A DNA stretch of 64,000 bases from NCBI GenBank assembly GCA_951640165.1, contig OX621265.1:15451001-15515000 (forward strand), read 5' to 3'. The notes under the pieces are model-generated. The model saw only the letters and a program-made list of their open reading frames with translations. It made no database searches and was not told the origin of the DNA. Of this stretch, positions 1 to 7,965 are shown in pieces. Position numbers and translations under genes: made by a program. Position 1 is the stretch's first letter, and each line of letters opens with the position of its first letter. This DNA comes from Pseudoips prasinana. Taxonomy: Eukaryota; Arthropoda; Insecta; Lepidoptera; Nolidae.

Positions 1-190
1 TATATTTGAACACAAGATGATATGGTATTTTTGTTTTAAGGTGGTGTCAGTTTTGTAATGTTGTCAATTGGTATCTGTGCGAGTCTGAATTGGTCCCATC
101 TCAGCACTAGCTTATGCACTTGTCCGTGGCGCCTCCTCCATTCTTCTCGATCTTCGACTTTGATTTCTTGGGACGACCATATGGGTATGT

Positions 191-395
191 CTACGCATTC
201 CACCCGCTAAAAGTGTCTGCGGGTGGGTATGTCGGATTCGCACCGACTTAACCTAACCTGCCGTGGACTAGGCGCCTAATGGAGGAAGCCCCGGGAACGC
301 AGGTGTGCTGCTTTGATGCGAGTTTTGCGCCATGTCCCAGATGGTTGGGACGCGTAGCCTAGGAGGGTTCTGGATTACCCTCCCTTAGTTTTTTA
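191..395. repeat. Dispersed repeat family F, copy 1
   Basis: Shares the block CACCCGC(A/T)AAAAGTGTCTGC, 'CCGTGGACT' and 'GCCCCGGGAACGC' with copies near 42.87, 43.2-43.4, 46.77 and 57.0 kb. Function and class are unknown. The repetition is seen directly; an origin as a retroelement untranslated region is a guess. Confidence 0.6.
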
Positions 396-456
396 GTTAG
401 TTAGCTGGGCGATAAGTTTCCGCACTTAGCCTCCATTTTGCGTGATACTTGTTTGG

Positions 457-720
457 CTACTCGAACCATTTAAGTTCCATCCAGAAGTCCAGGAGACCAC
501 GAAAGCCTGGCTTGAGGGCCTCCTGCAGTGTCTTCGGATCATTCAGGAACTTTGCCCGTTGGTAACCAACACTCTTGCAGTGTAGCAGTACGTGTGCTGG
601 TGTTTCTTCACTTTCAATGGAGCCTCTGCACAGGGGGCTGTCTGTGACGCCAATCTTGACGAGGTGTTTGTTTAGTGTATGATTGCCCTCCCTATTGCCG
701 ACTCCTGCCCGTCTGCGCTA
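457..720 (-). pseudogene. LINE C-terminal (RNase H/post-RNase H) fragment
   Basis: The minus strand is open and reads LNKHLVKIGV, a CRGSIESEETPAHVLLHC block and a C-terminus ending in DFWMELKWFE before a TAG stop at 459-457. The Cys-x(n)-HxxxxC arrangement with ETPAHVLLHC is typical of the end of Jockey/R1-group non-LTR retrotransposon ORF2. No reverse transcriptase domain is attached, so this is a decayed remnant. The clade cannot be fixed from this piece. Confidence 0.7.
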
Positions 721-895
721 CAAACTGTACTGCTTGCACGTGGCGGCAGTAGAGGACACTTCTCATACAGCCAACATAGCCCCGAGGATAGTTCTCAGTT
801 ACCAGGACTCGTCTCTCAGCCTCCCACACCGGGCAGTCCTCCAGCGTATGATGTGTGTGATGCTCCAATCGAAAGCCCACTCTCAAAACCGCCAT
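692..895 (-). pseudogene. Second LINE C-terminal fragment (R1-like tail)
   Basis: The minus frame contains HTLEDCPVWEAERRVLVTE, which matches the cysteine/tryptophan motif at the 3' end of R1-type LINE ORF2 proteins. It abuts and partly overlaps the RNase H-tail fragment at 457-720, so two LINE tails lie in the same orientation. The rest of the element is absent. Confidence 0.6.
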
Positions 896-1275
896 TGTGT
901 GTAGTCTCTATTAACATCGAAGGGTTCTCACAAGAAAAGTCAGAAATTCTTGCTGACGTCCATCGCAAAATCCGCTGCGATGTTCTTTGCGTCCAAGAAA
1001 CTCATCGGGATCAAACACAAGGTTGCCCTCACATTCCTGGGCTTACGCTTATCGCTGAGATCACTCACTCAAAGCACGGTAACGCAGTGTTTGCTGCTCC
1101 TGGCGTAAGCATAACTTCCACCAAAACGTCAACCACGAATGGTATAGAAGTGATCAATCTAGATGTTGGTACCTGTACAATCACATCTATTTACAAACCC
1201 CCTAGCACCACTTTTCAATTTGTTCCGCCTGAAAACTTCAACAACCAACTAACGGTTCATGAGATACAGCCTGGT
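892..1275 (+). pseudogene. LINE AP-endonuclease (EEP) fragment
   Basis: Within an open frame (679-1338) residues from CVVSINIEGF onward look like the N-terminal half of an apurinic-like endonuclease of a non-LTR retrotransposon: SINIEGF opens the fold, then CDVLCVQETHRD supplies the conserved Gln-Glu-Thr metal/DNA-binding motif, followed by a TSIYKPP strand. The catalytic His/Asp motifs at the domain's C-terminus are missing. The upstream part of the frame (679-890) is antisense to another LINE tail, so the 219-residue frame is a chance fusion and not one gene. Confidence 0.65.
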
Positions 1276-1490
1276 GACCGACAGACAGACAGACAGCGAA
1301 GCCTTAGTAATAGGGACCCTACAGGTACCAACATCTAGATTGATCACTTCTATTTGTACTTCTATTTACACGTATTGCCTTATTGCCGTATGCCTTATTT
1401 TAAGGTAGAATATAGTGCACAATACCAACACTGTAACAACTTGTACTTTTAACCTATATTCTGTGAATAAAGATTATTATTATTATTCCA
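1276..1490 (+). mobile_element. Retroelement 3'-end-like tail with AATAAA and (ATT)n
   Basis: A GACA run and 'TTAGTAATAGGGACCC' are followed at 1466-1488 by AATAAAGATTATTATTATT, the usual end of lepidopteran retroelement copies. The 'TTAGTAATAGGG' block is related in style to 'CCCTTTGGGTACGGAATCC' near 4.39 kb. No coding potential was recognised. Confidence 0.4.
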
Positions 1491-1530
1491 AATTATTTAT
1501 TTAAAGTTCTTATTTTTTACATATTTATAT

Positions 1531-3372
1531 CTATAAAATTGAAATAAAAAAGAAAACAATAATATATAAATAAATATGAAAAAAATAGAGGTCCTCCAGC
1601 GGCGAGGTTTGAGTCCACCTTAGTATGCCGAAGGTGTAAACCAGTAGAGGCATTACCCAGCCGTTGAAAGCACGCACTTTATTACCACCTGACAATAGAC
1701 TTTTCAGTACTTTTGTCAAGCGGCTAAAGAAGCGTTCCTTCACCAACTGCTTAATGTCCCCATCTGGGATATTTAGACACTCAGACATACCAAGGTATTT
1801 GTAGGTTTCGGTTTCAGAGAGGGATCTGAGAGACATACTTTCGGTGAGTTGTAAATTATCAGAATTTACAACTCTGCCCCTCTGTACATGTATGACCGCA
1901 CATTTATCTACACCGAACTCCATTCCAATATCACTGCTAAATCTTTCTGTGAGGTTTAGTAGGGATATCAGGTTTGGTTTATTCGGAGCATATAACTTGA
2001 GGTCATCCATATACAGAAGATGAGAAATGGTCTCACCCCCTCTCCGCAACCGATAGCCTAACCCGGAATCCCTCAGCACAGCGCTCAGAGGATTCAAGGC
2101 CAGGCAAAACCACAAGGGACTCAAACTGTCACCCTGGAATATGCCTCGCTCAATCCTTATAGGTTCGAATATCGAAGGAGTCACTCCGGTTCCTGAAAGA
2201 CGAAGAACCGTGGTCCACTGTCCCATACACGAGGTAAGAAAGGCGCATAGAGCTGCATCAACTTTATACAACTCTAGTACCCGTCTTAACCATGTATGGG
2301 GCACCGAATCATATGCCTTCTTATAGTCAATCCAGGCAGCGGAGAGACTCCTTCGACCTTTGCGAACCTGTTGGCTAACGGCCATGTCTATGAGGAGGAG
2401 CTCCTTAGTACCACGGGACCCAACCCTACATCCATTCTGAGCAGGATCTAAAACGTGATTGGCATACAAATGCTCATTTAATTTTGACACCAGAATGGAT
2501 GTAAGGAGCTTATATATAGTGGGTAAGCACGTGATGGGTCGATAATTCTTTGGATCCGTGGTACTACCAGTTTTATGGAGCAGAAAAGTGATACCGTTTG
2601 TCATAAAAGGTGGGAGAGAGCCAGAATCGATAGCTTCTTGGAATTGAATAGCCAACCACGCATGCGAGCTTCGCAACCACTTTAGCCAGAAATTATGCAG
2701 TCCATCCGGCCCAGGACTTTTCCAGTTATGAGTCGGACGAACCGCATTCCCCACATTAGAGGGGCTAATTTTAATAGATTGCATAGGTTGCAAGTGTTCA
2801 CATGAGCGCTTAACTACATCAATCCATTGTCCATCGGTGTGACGTATGGGCGCTGACCAAATATTTTTCCAAAATGAGGACATTTCATCCATATTTGGTA
2901 AACAACCATCAGTCACACTACTAGAAGTTCCCTCCCACCTTCGATACACTTTTCTTTGGTCACTTTGGAAAGATCGATTTTGGTGAAATCTATCCGCCCG
3001 TTCTTTGTAACGCCGTATACGGTTAGCCCACGCAGAAACTTTCTGCTTCAGGTAGTCTATGCGTTCCGTGACACAGGCAGTATAATCACGCGGTATTGTA
3101 CCTGTACTGGCGAATGCCTGTGTCACATAACGCATAACTCTCGGGCGATTGTTTCCCGACCTGAAGCAGATTAGCTTGCCGATGGTCACCCTAGCTGCTG
3201 AGATACGTCGCTCGATTCTTTCTTGCCATGCTGGTTTGCCGGCGGTGGGTCGCGTGGACTTGTTGGGTCCTGGAAACCCAACATGGGCCACCCGGCACGC
3301 TGCGACTGCTGCACAGTAAAGAATCGAGTGCGTATCCGCAAGATTTTGGCTAGATCCAAAATAACAATACAA
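1531..3372 (-). CDS. R4/Dong-like reverse transcriptase (truncated)
   Basis: The 613-residue frame encodes an RNA-directed DNA polymerase. Visible motifs in order: a conserved WKSPGPDGLHNFWLKWL block near residue 215, NYRPITCLPTIYKLL (finger/palm), AAWIDYKKAYDSVPH with the first catalytic Asp, IFQGDSLSPLWFCLALNPLS (QGDxLSPLxF motif), and LLYMDDLKLYAP with the YMDD catalytic pair. YMDD rather than FADD, with the CLALNPLS motif, is what I associate with the R4/Dong clade. The last ~20 residues (…YFFHIYLYIIVFFFISIL) are read from AT-rich flank, so the true protein is cut short. The N-terminus overlaps the upstream frame by a frameshift near 3360. Probably inactive. Confidence 0.8.
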   Translation of the reverse strand: MYCYFGSSQNLADTHSILYCAAVAACRVAHVGFPGPNKSTRPTAGKPAWQERIERRISAARVTIGKLICFRSGNNRPRVMRYVTQAFASTGTIPRDYTACVTERIDYLKQKVSAWANRIRRYKERADRFHQNRSFQSDQRKVYRRWEGTSSSVTDGCLPNMDEMSSFWKNIWSAPIRHTDGQWIDVVKRSCEHLQPMQSIKISPSNVGNAVRPTHNWKSPGPDGLHNFWLKWLRSSHAWLAIQFQEAIDSGSLPPFMTNGITFLLHKTGSTTDPKNYRPITCLPTIYKLLTSILVSKLNEHLYANHVLDPAQNGCRVGSRGTKELLLIDMAVSQQVRKGRRSLSAAWIDYKKAYDSVPHTWLRRVLELYKVDAALCAFLTSCMGQWTTVLRLSGTGVTPSIFEPIRIERGIFQGDSLSPLWFCLALNPLSAVLRDSGLGYRLRRGGETISHLLYMDDLKLYAPNKPNLISLLNLTERFSSDIGMEFGVDKCAVIHVQRGRVVNSDNLQLTESMSLRSLSETETYKYLGMSECLNIPDGDIKQLVKERFFSRLTKVLKSLLSGGNKVRAFNGWVMPLLVYTFGILRWTQTSPLEDLYFFHIYLYIIVFFFISIL

Positions 3373-3781
3373 AAAATGGTTCTAGCATGCAATCTAGAGC
3401 GACCACTAGCGCCATATTACGTTTGTGCGTGGGATAACGTGGTAACTGCGGTCTATCACAGACGGATATATCCCTATATTCCAAAATCGCACTTTGCAAA
3501 GCCCTCCTCAAATGCTCATTATCCTGGGAGCTTACCTGGGTAGCATCCCCAAAATCCACCGTCTCGGGCCCCGGATCCGCCTGCGCCGATAGCAAATTAG
3601 GCGGCGGAGCGGATACATTATTCCGATCGGCGGTAGACGTGGGGATGACAGCCTCTGCTCGCAGCCGATCAAGTGTAGATCCATCCAGCATATGGTTCCG
3701 CTGGATGACCCGCACCTGATCGGATAAGCGTTGCTCCGAAACGGTCAGATTAGGTTCAAGGGCCTGAAACAATAGCAACAT
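3350..3781 (-). CDS. N-terminal region of the R4/Dong-like LINE ORF
   Basis: This 143-residue frame reads straight into the RT frame after a frameshift near 3360: its end (…MLEPFFVLL) continues as GSSQNLADTH in the next frame. The block LSDQVRVIQRNHMLDG is the conserved N-terminal segment of R4-type ORFs. The listed Met at 3781 is internal: the frame is open upstream (EGGTNFTAYRSRM), so the start codon is not meaningful. It belongs with the 1531-3372 and 3826-4092 parts as one broken gene. Confidence 0.65.
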   Translation of the reverse strand: MLLLFQALEPNLTVSEQRLSDQVRVIQRNHMLDGSTLDRLRAEAVIPTSTADRNNVSAPPPNLLSAQADPGPETVDFGDATQVSSQDNEHLRRALQSAILEYRDISVCDRPQLPRYPTHKRNMALVVALDCMLEPFFVLLFWI

Positions 3782-3825
3782 ACGGGAACGGTAAGCGGTG
3801 AAATTGGTTCCCCCCTCTGTCGCCC

Positions 3826-4092
3826 GTTCTCATTATTAAATGTTGTCCATCGCATGCGGCGCACTAAGCCACCGGTAGCGGGGATCCCAGTCGAATCTTC
3901 GACCCGACGTACTCCCAAGCCGGCCGGAGGTCGTCCCCGCCGCCGTACAGGTGGTAGCGACGACGGCGGAGAAAGGAACTCGTCGCCCGAGCTCGACGCT
4001 ACTGCGGAGGTCGGCGGTGCGGAGACTGCAGGTACCGACGACAGCGAGGCGGAGCTGGGTAACGAGTCCGAAGGTGGTAGGCGTTCGTTATT
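3826..4092 (-). pseudogene. 5' coding part of the R4/Dong-like LINE, GC-rich
   Basis: The minus strand is open from about 4092 to 3826, with a Ser/Pro-rich leader, then VRRRGRPPAGLGVRRVED and LVRRMRWTTFNNEN, the usual basic 'RRxRWT' N-terminal motif of this clade. A frameshift/deletion near 3826 separates it from the 3350-3781 part. The plus-strand open frame here (3854-4156) is its antisense shadow. G+C is much higher than in the flanks. Confidence 0.55.
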
Positions 4093-4604
4093 TTTCCTTG
4101 ACCTAGTTATCGTGAGAAGTCCGTATGTATTTTATTACGTTTTTCATGGGACTTGACATTTGCTGTCAAATCCCAAATGGCAAAGAACATTTTTCCATGG
4201 TGTTAATATTTGATTTCCTTATTATTTTGAACTTTAGTTTGAATTGTATTTTGTATAACATTTTAAAAAAAAGACTATTTATAGCAAAATGTGCATTAAA
4301 ATCACTGATAATTAATTTTTGTTGTTTTTTTTCGGATGACACGGACTTGTCTTTTTTAGTGTTGCCAAGTTATTATTATTATTATTATTACCCTTTGGGT
4401 ACGGAATCCTAAAATATAGATAATTTACTCGAAGACAGAACAGCACTTAGATCAATTGAAGCAGACAGATAGCCAATAAATAAACTTCGATAATTACAGT
4501 AATATTTTGCTTTAGACTGGCCTGTGAAGGGCTTTGGATAGGCTAAATGTTTACACAACACATTTTACTTTTTGTACCAAAGTCGGCTATATTAATCACA
4601 CTTA

Positions 4605-4987
4605 TCACACTAATATTATAAAGGTGTTTATAGAAGTAATTGAGTGTGTCTGAGAGTGTATGTTTGTTACGTTTTAACGGCTGGAGCGATTTTAATAAAA
4701 TTTGGTATGGAGTTAGGTGACACCATGGTTTGTTTTTATCATTTATTCTCTTAAATTATTCACATCTCAAAACAATGTCGCAACAAAATCGCCAAACTAT
4801 TGCCAGTTTGTTGGCGATAATGGCGCTCTTACATATTACTTTTGTATACATTATATATTTATACCTTTTTTATATATAACTTTTTCAGTAAATGATAGAG
4901 CACTTATATTATCATCTTTGGACGAGTTTAACATACAGGCTATAATTTATAAAGTTTAACGCGGGTAAAGCCGCGGGGCAAAGCTAG
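4605..4987 (+). mobile_element. Lep1-type Helitron (non-autonomous)
   Basis: Begins TCACACTAATATTATAAAGG and ends with hairpin CGCGG-GTAAAG-CCGCG, then GGCAAAG and CTAG at 4984-4987 followed by T. TC at the 5' end, CTRR at the 3' end and a GC hairpin about 10 bp upstream are the Helitron hallmarks. No Rep/helicase gene. Confidence 0.75.
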
Positions 4988-5164
4988 TTTTACGATATTT
5001 ACCCAGAAAACTAGGGTGTAGGGGGCTTTTAAATTTAAATAATATGTATAATATGGAAGTAAATATTAGGTATATGAAAATAGTTTTTTAGGAATCAGTC
5101 AAAACATGTTTACTCTGACATAGTGGCACGTGATTTACGATTGTACTACTATATATACTTTGTC

Positions 5165-5306
5165 CAGACGCCAGCATATCCAGCTACCCCAATCTGTCAA
5201 ATTTCGTTTATAGATTTTCAACTTTATCACATAAGCATAAGGTTCACTTTCAAGGTTTCTTTCGGGAAATTTGACGGATTGGAGTAGCGTGATGTGCTGG
5301 CGTCTG
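5165..5306. mobile_element. MITE alpha, copy 1
   Basis: About 140 bp with ~45-bp terminal inverted repeats beginning CAGACGCCAGCA and containing CCCCAATCTGTCAAATTTC. Four further copies are at 17.34, 39.27, 52.81 and 53.90 kb, most flanked by TA. Confidence 0.8.
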
Positions 5307-5322
5307 TACAATCATCATACAA

Positions 5323-5540
5323 TCTTTATTAATATTATAAATGCGAAAGTAACTCTGTCTGTCTGTCTGTCGAGCCTTTACGCCGAAACTACTGAACCGA
5401 TTTAAATGAAATTTTGTACACAGATAGTCTAAAGACTGAGAAAAGCCATAGGCAACTTTTTAATGCCATAAAACGGTTGAAAGGGGAGGATGAAAAGTTG
5501 TATGGAAATAATATTTTCTTAATTATTTTTCAACTGATCA
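5323..5540 (+). mobile_element. Lep1-type Helitron, 5' part only
   Basis: Starts TCTTTATTAATATTATAAAT, then GCGAAAGTAACTCTGTCTGT and 'ACTACTGAACCGATTTAAAT', the standard Lep1 5' region. No terminal GC hairpin and CTAG end follow, so the 3' part is lost. Confidence 0.55.
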
Positions 5541-5599
5541 GGCTACTATGCTCGAAGGGCTAAATAGATGTAGTATTTTAAATTAGGTTATTATTTATT

Positions 5600-6247
5600 A
5601 TACAACATGTCACGTAATTAACTCTCAGACACCCCAATTAGAATATTATGTTGTAATACATACACTGATTTTTTTATTTAACATGTATTTGCATTGTAAT
5701 TTACTAAATTAAGAAGATTGACCAAAGAAGTATACCTGGCCTGTGTGAATGGAACAACCGGAAGGGGAAGACCTCGTCGAACATTCTCTGACCAAATCGG
5801 AGACGTTCTCAAGAAAGGGCAGGTCAGAAGTACCCTAAACCGGCGAGCATGTATGAAGAATATAATGACAGTAATCGAGGCAAAAGACGTGTGCAAAGAT
5901 CGTGACAAATGGAAATCCGTTGTCTCTGCCTACCCCTCTGGGAAACAGGCGTGAGTCTATGTATGTATGTATTTACTAAATTAGTTTCTTGGAATAAAGT
6001 TTATTTTTCTTTATTTTGTATTGAATGATGGAATTTGTATGAATACAAATAAAACTGTAATTTCAAAGTCTTATTATTTGACTTACGGTCCATTTCAATT
6101 TATTTTGACTGTATATGATAATAATTTCCGTAGTTTTAATTATTTTTGTAAAAAATTACCTATATTAAAAATGATATAAATCGATTCAGTAAACGATTCT
6201 GAACAAACAATTTTCAGGATGTGCGTTAATTAAGTTACATGTTGTAT
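5600..6247. mobile_element. 376-bp TIR element T1 (occupied copy)
   Basis: Ends are ATACAACATGT…TAATTAAC and its inverted form GTTAATTAAGTTACATGTTGTAT, about 35-bp TIRs, TA at the outside. A second copy is at 58315-58836. This copy is interrupted by a LINE fragment at 5712-5970. No coding potential. Superfamily unassigned. Confidence 0.7.
5712..5970 (+). mobile_element. 5'-truncated LINE family K, copy 1, with 13-bp target duplication
   Basis: Encodes only the ORF2 C-terminus ([20 protein letters not shown] … [20 protein letters not shown], stop at 5954) followed by a (TATG)n tail. It is flanked by the direct repeat ATTTACTAAATTA at 5699-5711 and 5971-5983. The paralogous TIR element at 58.4 kb has a single copy of that 13-mer, an empty site, which proves insertion. 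Four other copies of family K occur in the window. Confidence 0.85.
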
Positions 6248-6493
6248 ACCTCATTGGGGTTATAATTTCAGCACGCACGTCATGTTATTACTAAGCATTG
6301 GATATTGTAAAAGGTGGCTGTGATTTGATATTGCCAACTTTAATTAAAAAATGCCTAATCACGATGGTAAGAAACAGTGCACATTAACATTTTATTGCAT
6401 CACCCTGTATCCTGCAAATAAAATTGACTTATAACGTCATCCTTAAAGCTAAAAGCTTGAAACTTATTTTTTAGGCTGTTAATTCCATTTTAA

Positions 6494-6975
6494 CATTCTT
6501 TCTTTATTCTTTATTGCACACAGAAAATAAATACATAAGTTAGAAGTAACAAAAAAAAAGGCATGTACATAGGCGAGCTTAATTCATTATTGAATTTTTT
6601 TCCAGCAAACCACCAGGAAAGAGAGATTTTCAAAATTATGGGTATAGGCAGTGTACAACAAACTATTATAATTAAGTACTTTGTCGGGTAAATATATTGA
6701 TAAAATACACACTAATAATTACATACGATACCTTATAAAAATATATATCTATTTAATAAACTACATAAACCTACATACCTTATATATGTAAGTTACAGAG
6801 ATAAGAAGTGATTCTTAGTTCTGCTCTTAAAAATACTCAATGACGAGCTATCACGTATGGAATGTGGTAAGGAATTCCAAAGACGTACTGCACGTACAGT
6901 AAATGAACCATTATAGCGGCTGGAAGTATGGGAAGGAGTCCTAAGAAGAAGAAATGTAGCAGTGCGGCAAGGTCA
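6494..6975 (-). mobile_element. LINE 3' fragment (Jockey/CR1-like C-terminus)
   Basis: The minus strand encodes …LLLRTPSHTSSRYNGSF, then TVRAVRLWNSLPHSIRD and a short tail FKSRTKNHFLSL-stop. The 'RLWNSLP' block is the usual C-terminus of many insect LINE ORF2 proteins. The 3' untranslated part runs to about 6494 with an AATAAAGAATAAAGAAAG tail. A second copy of the same C-terminus is at 11845-12030. Confidence 0.7.
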
Positions 6976-6977
6976 AC

Positions 6978-7070
6978 ATCATCATGTCAGCTAAAGTACG
7001 TCCACTGCTGGACAAAATCCTCCCCAAAGAATGCCATAATCGCCACGCTTGGCAGACGGGTTGGCGATTG
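6978..7070 (+). repeat. Dispersed repeat family X, partial
   Basis: Contains GTCCACTGCTGGACAAAATC and GCCATAATCGCCACGCTTGG. Fuller copies are at 37728-37966 and, inverted, at 59493-60200. Probably a retroelement 3' region. No coding signal. Confidence 0.6.
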
Positions 7071-7351
7071 AATTTAATTTGATGAAACTACCGGTACCGA
7101 AAGTTTGCGATCGAATGGCAATGTGTTAGTTGAACAAAGATTTTTATATACATATTATATAAATTTGATTTTATAAAAATGAATTTTAGTCAACATTTTT
7201 AATCACGTAGGTTTGATCAAATCATTAGCCAATGTCAAACATTGGTCATTGCATTGGGCGACTATCAAAAATCATACTTTATGAGGAAACTTTTCTTGCC
7301 GTAACATTCCGACCTATGTGAAAATGGAGAAGAGTACCTTTAGCTAATAAA

Positions 7352-7675
7352 CTTTGATCTAGTGGTAGCTTGTCTAACATCAGAAAATGACGTCCTGGCT
7401 TCAAATCCCGGGTCGGGCTAAAAAGTGTTTTAGTGATATTTAGGTAAAAGAAAAATGGAGTTGGCGGTATTTACACCTAAAACTAATTAAAGCCGCTGAT
7501 CCTGCGTCTGACCTCTTTCTAATCGTGTTGCTAATCGTCTTATCTGATCATGGTCTGATGGAATAGAAAGTGCCCCTGTATTTGCGCACACACTTGTGCA
7601 CTATATAATGTCCGGCGTAGATAGGCTAGTCTGTATTGAGACTGGCCGCCATAACCGAAATTATTCTTATTTAAC
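7352..7675 (+). mobile_element. tRNA-derived SINE family D, copy 1
   Basis: Head has a degenerate A box (TGATCTAGTGGTAGC) and B box-like GGCTTCAAATCCCGG. Body includes GTCTGACCTCTTTC, GATGGAATAGAAAGTGCCCC and CACACACTTGTGCACTAT, shared with the copies at 35.9, 42.1 and 45.0 kb. Confidence 0.75.
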
Positions 7676-7965
7676 TTAAAAAATGCTTGTGGTTCAGGTA
7701 TTCTCATCGATACTAAATCACTCTCTTGTTTTGACATGCGATATGCGATAGATAGACGAAAAAAATTGAGGCGTAGTAATAGGAATATCCATTATTACAC
7801 GGCCATCTGATGATGACAGTGATATATTACATACTAACTGTGCCCCGCGGTTTTACCCGCGTTAAACTTTATAAATTATAGCCTACCTATGTGTTAATCC
7901 AGGGTGTCAGCTTAATAGACCAGGGTAGAAGCCTTTAAAAATAATAAAAAGTGAAATAAAATAAT

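Larger units (their letters stand above)
1590..4092 (-). mobile_element. R4/Dong-like non-LTR retrotransposon, 3'-truncated
   Basis: Minus-strand LINE with a long 5' coding region in three frames (about 4092-3826, 3781-3350, 3372-1590), the RT domain, and an abrupt end at about 1590, just past the RT thumb. The restriction-like endonuclease expected downstream in the R4 clade is missing. Loss of the 3' end with retention of the 5' end is opposite to the usual 5' truncation made by target-primed reverse transcription. AT-rich sequence replaces it at 1490-1590. Confidence 0.75.

Noticed and set aside
679..1338. 219-residue plus frame as a single gene
   Set aside because: Its first ~70 codons are antisense to a LINE tail; only the part from about 892 is endonuclease-like.
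1531..3372. Retroviral or LTR-element polymerase because of the YMDD box
   Set aside because: The surrounding motifs (GPDG, QGDSLSPLWF, CLALNPLS) are non-LTR; no LTRs, protease, integrase or gag motifs are seen.
3854..4156. Plus-strand GC-rich 100-codon frame
   Set aside because: The minus strand in the same place reads as the N-terminal region of the R4/Dong-like ORF (RRMRWTTFNNEN), continuous in orientation with the RT, so the plus frame is a shadow.
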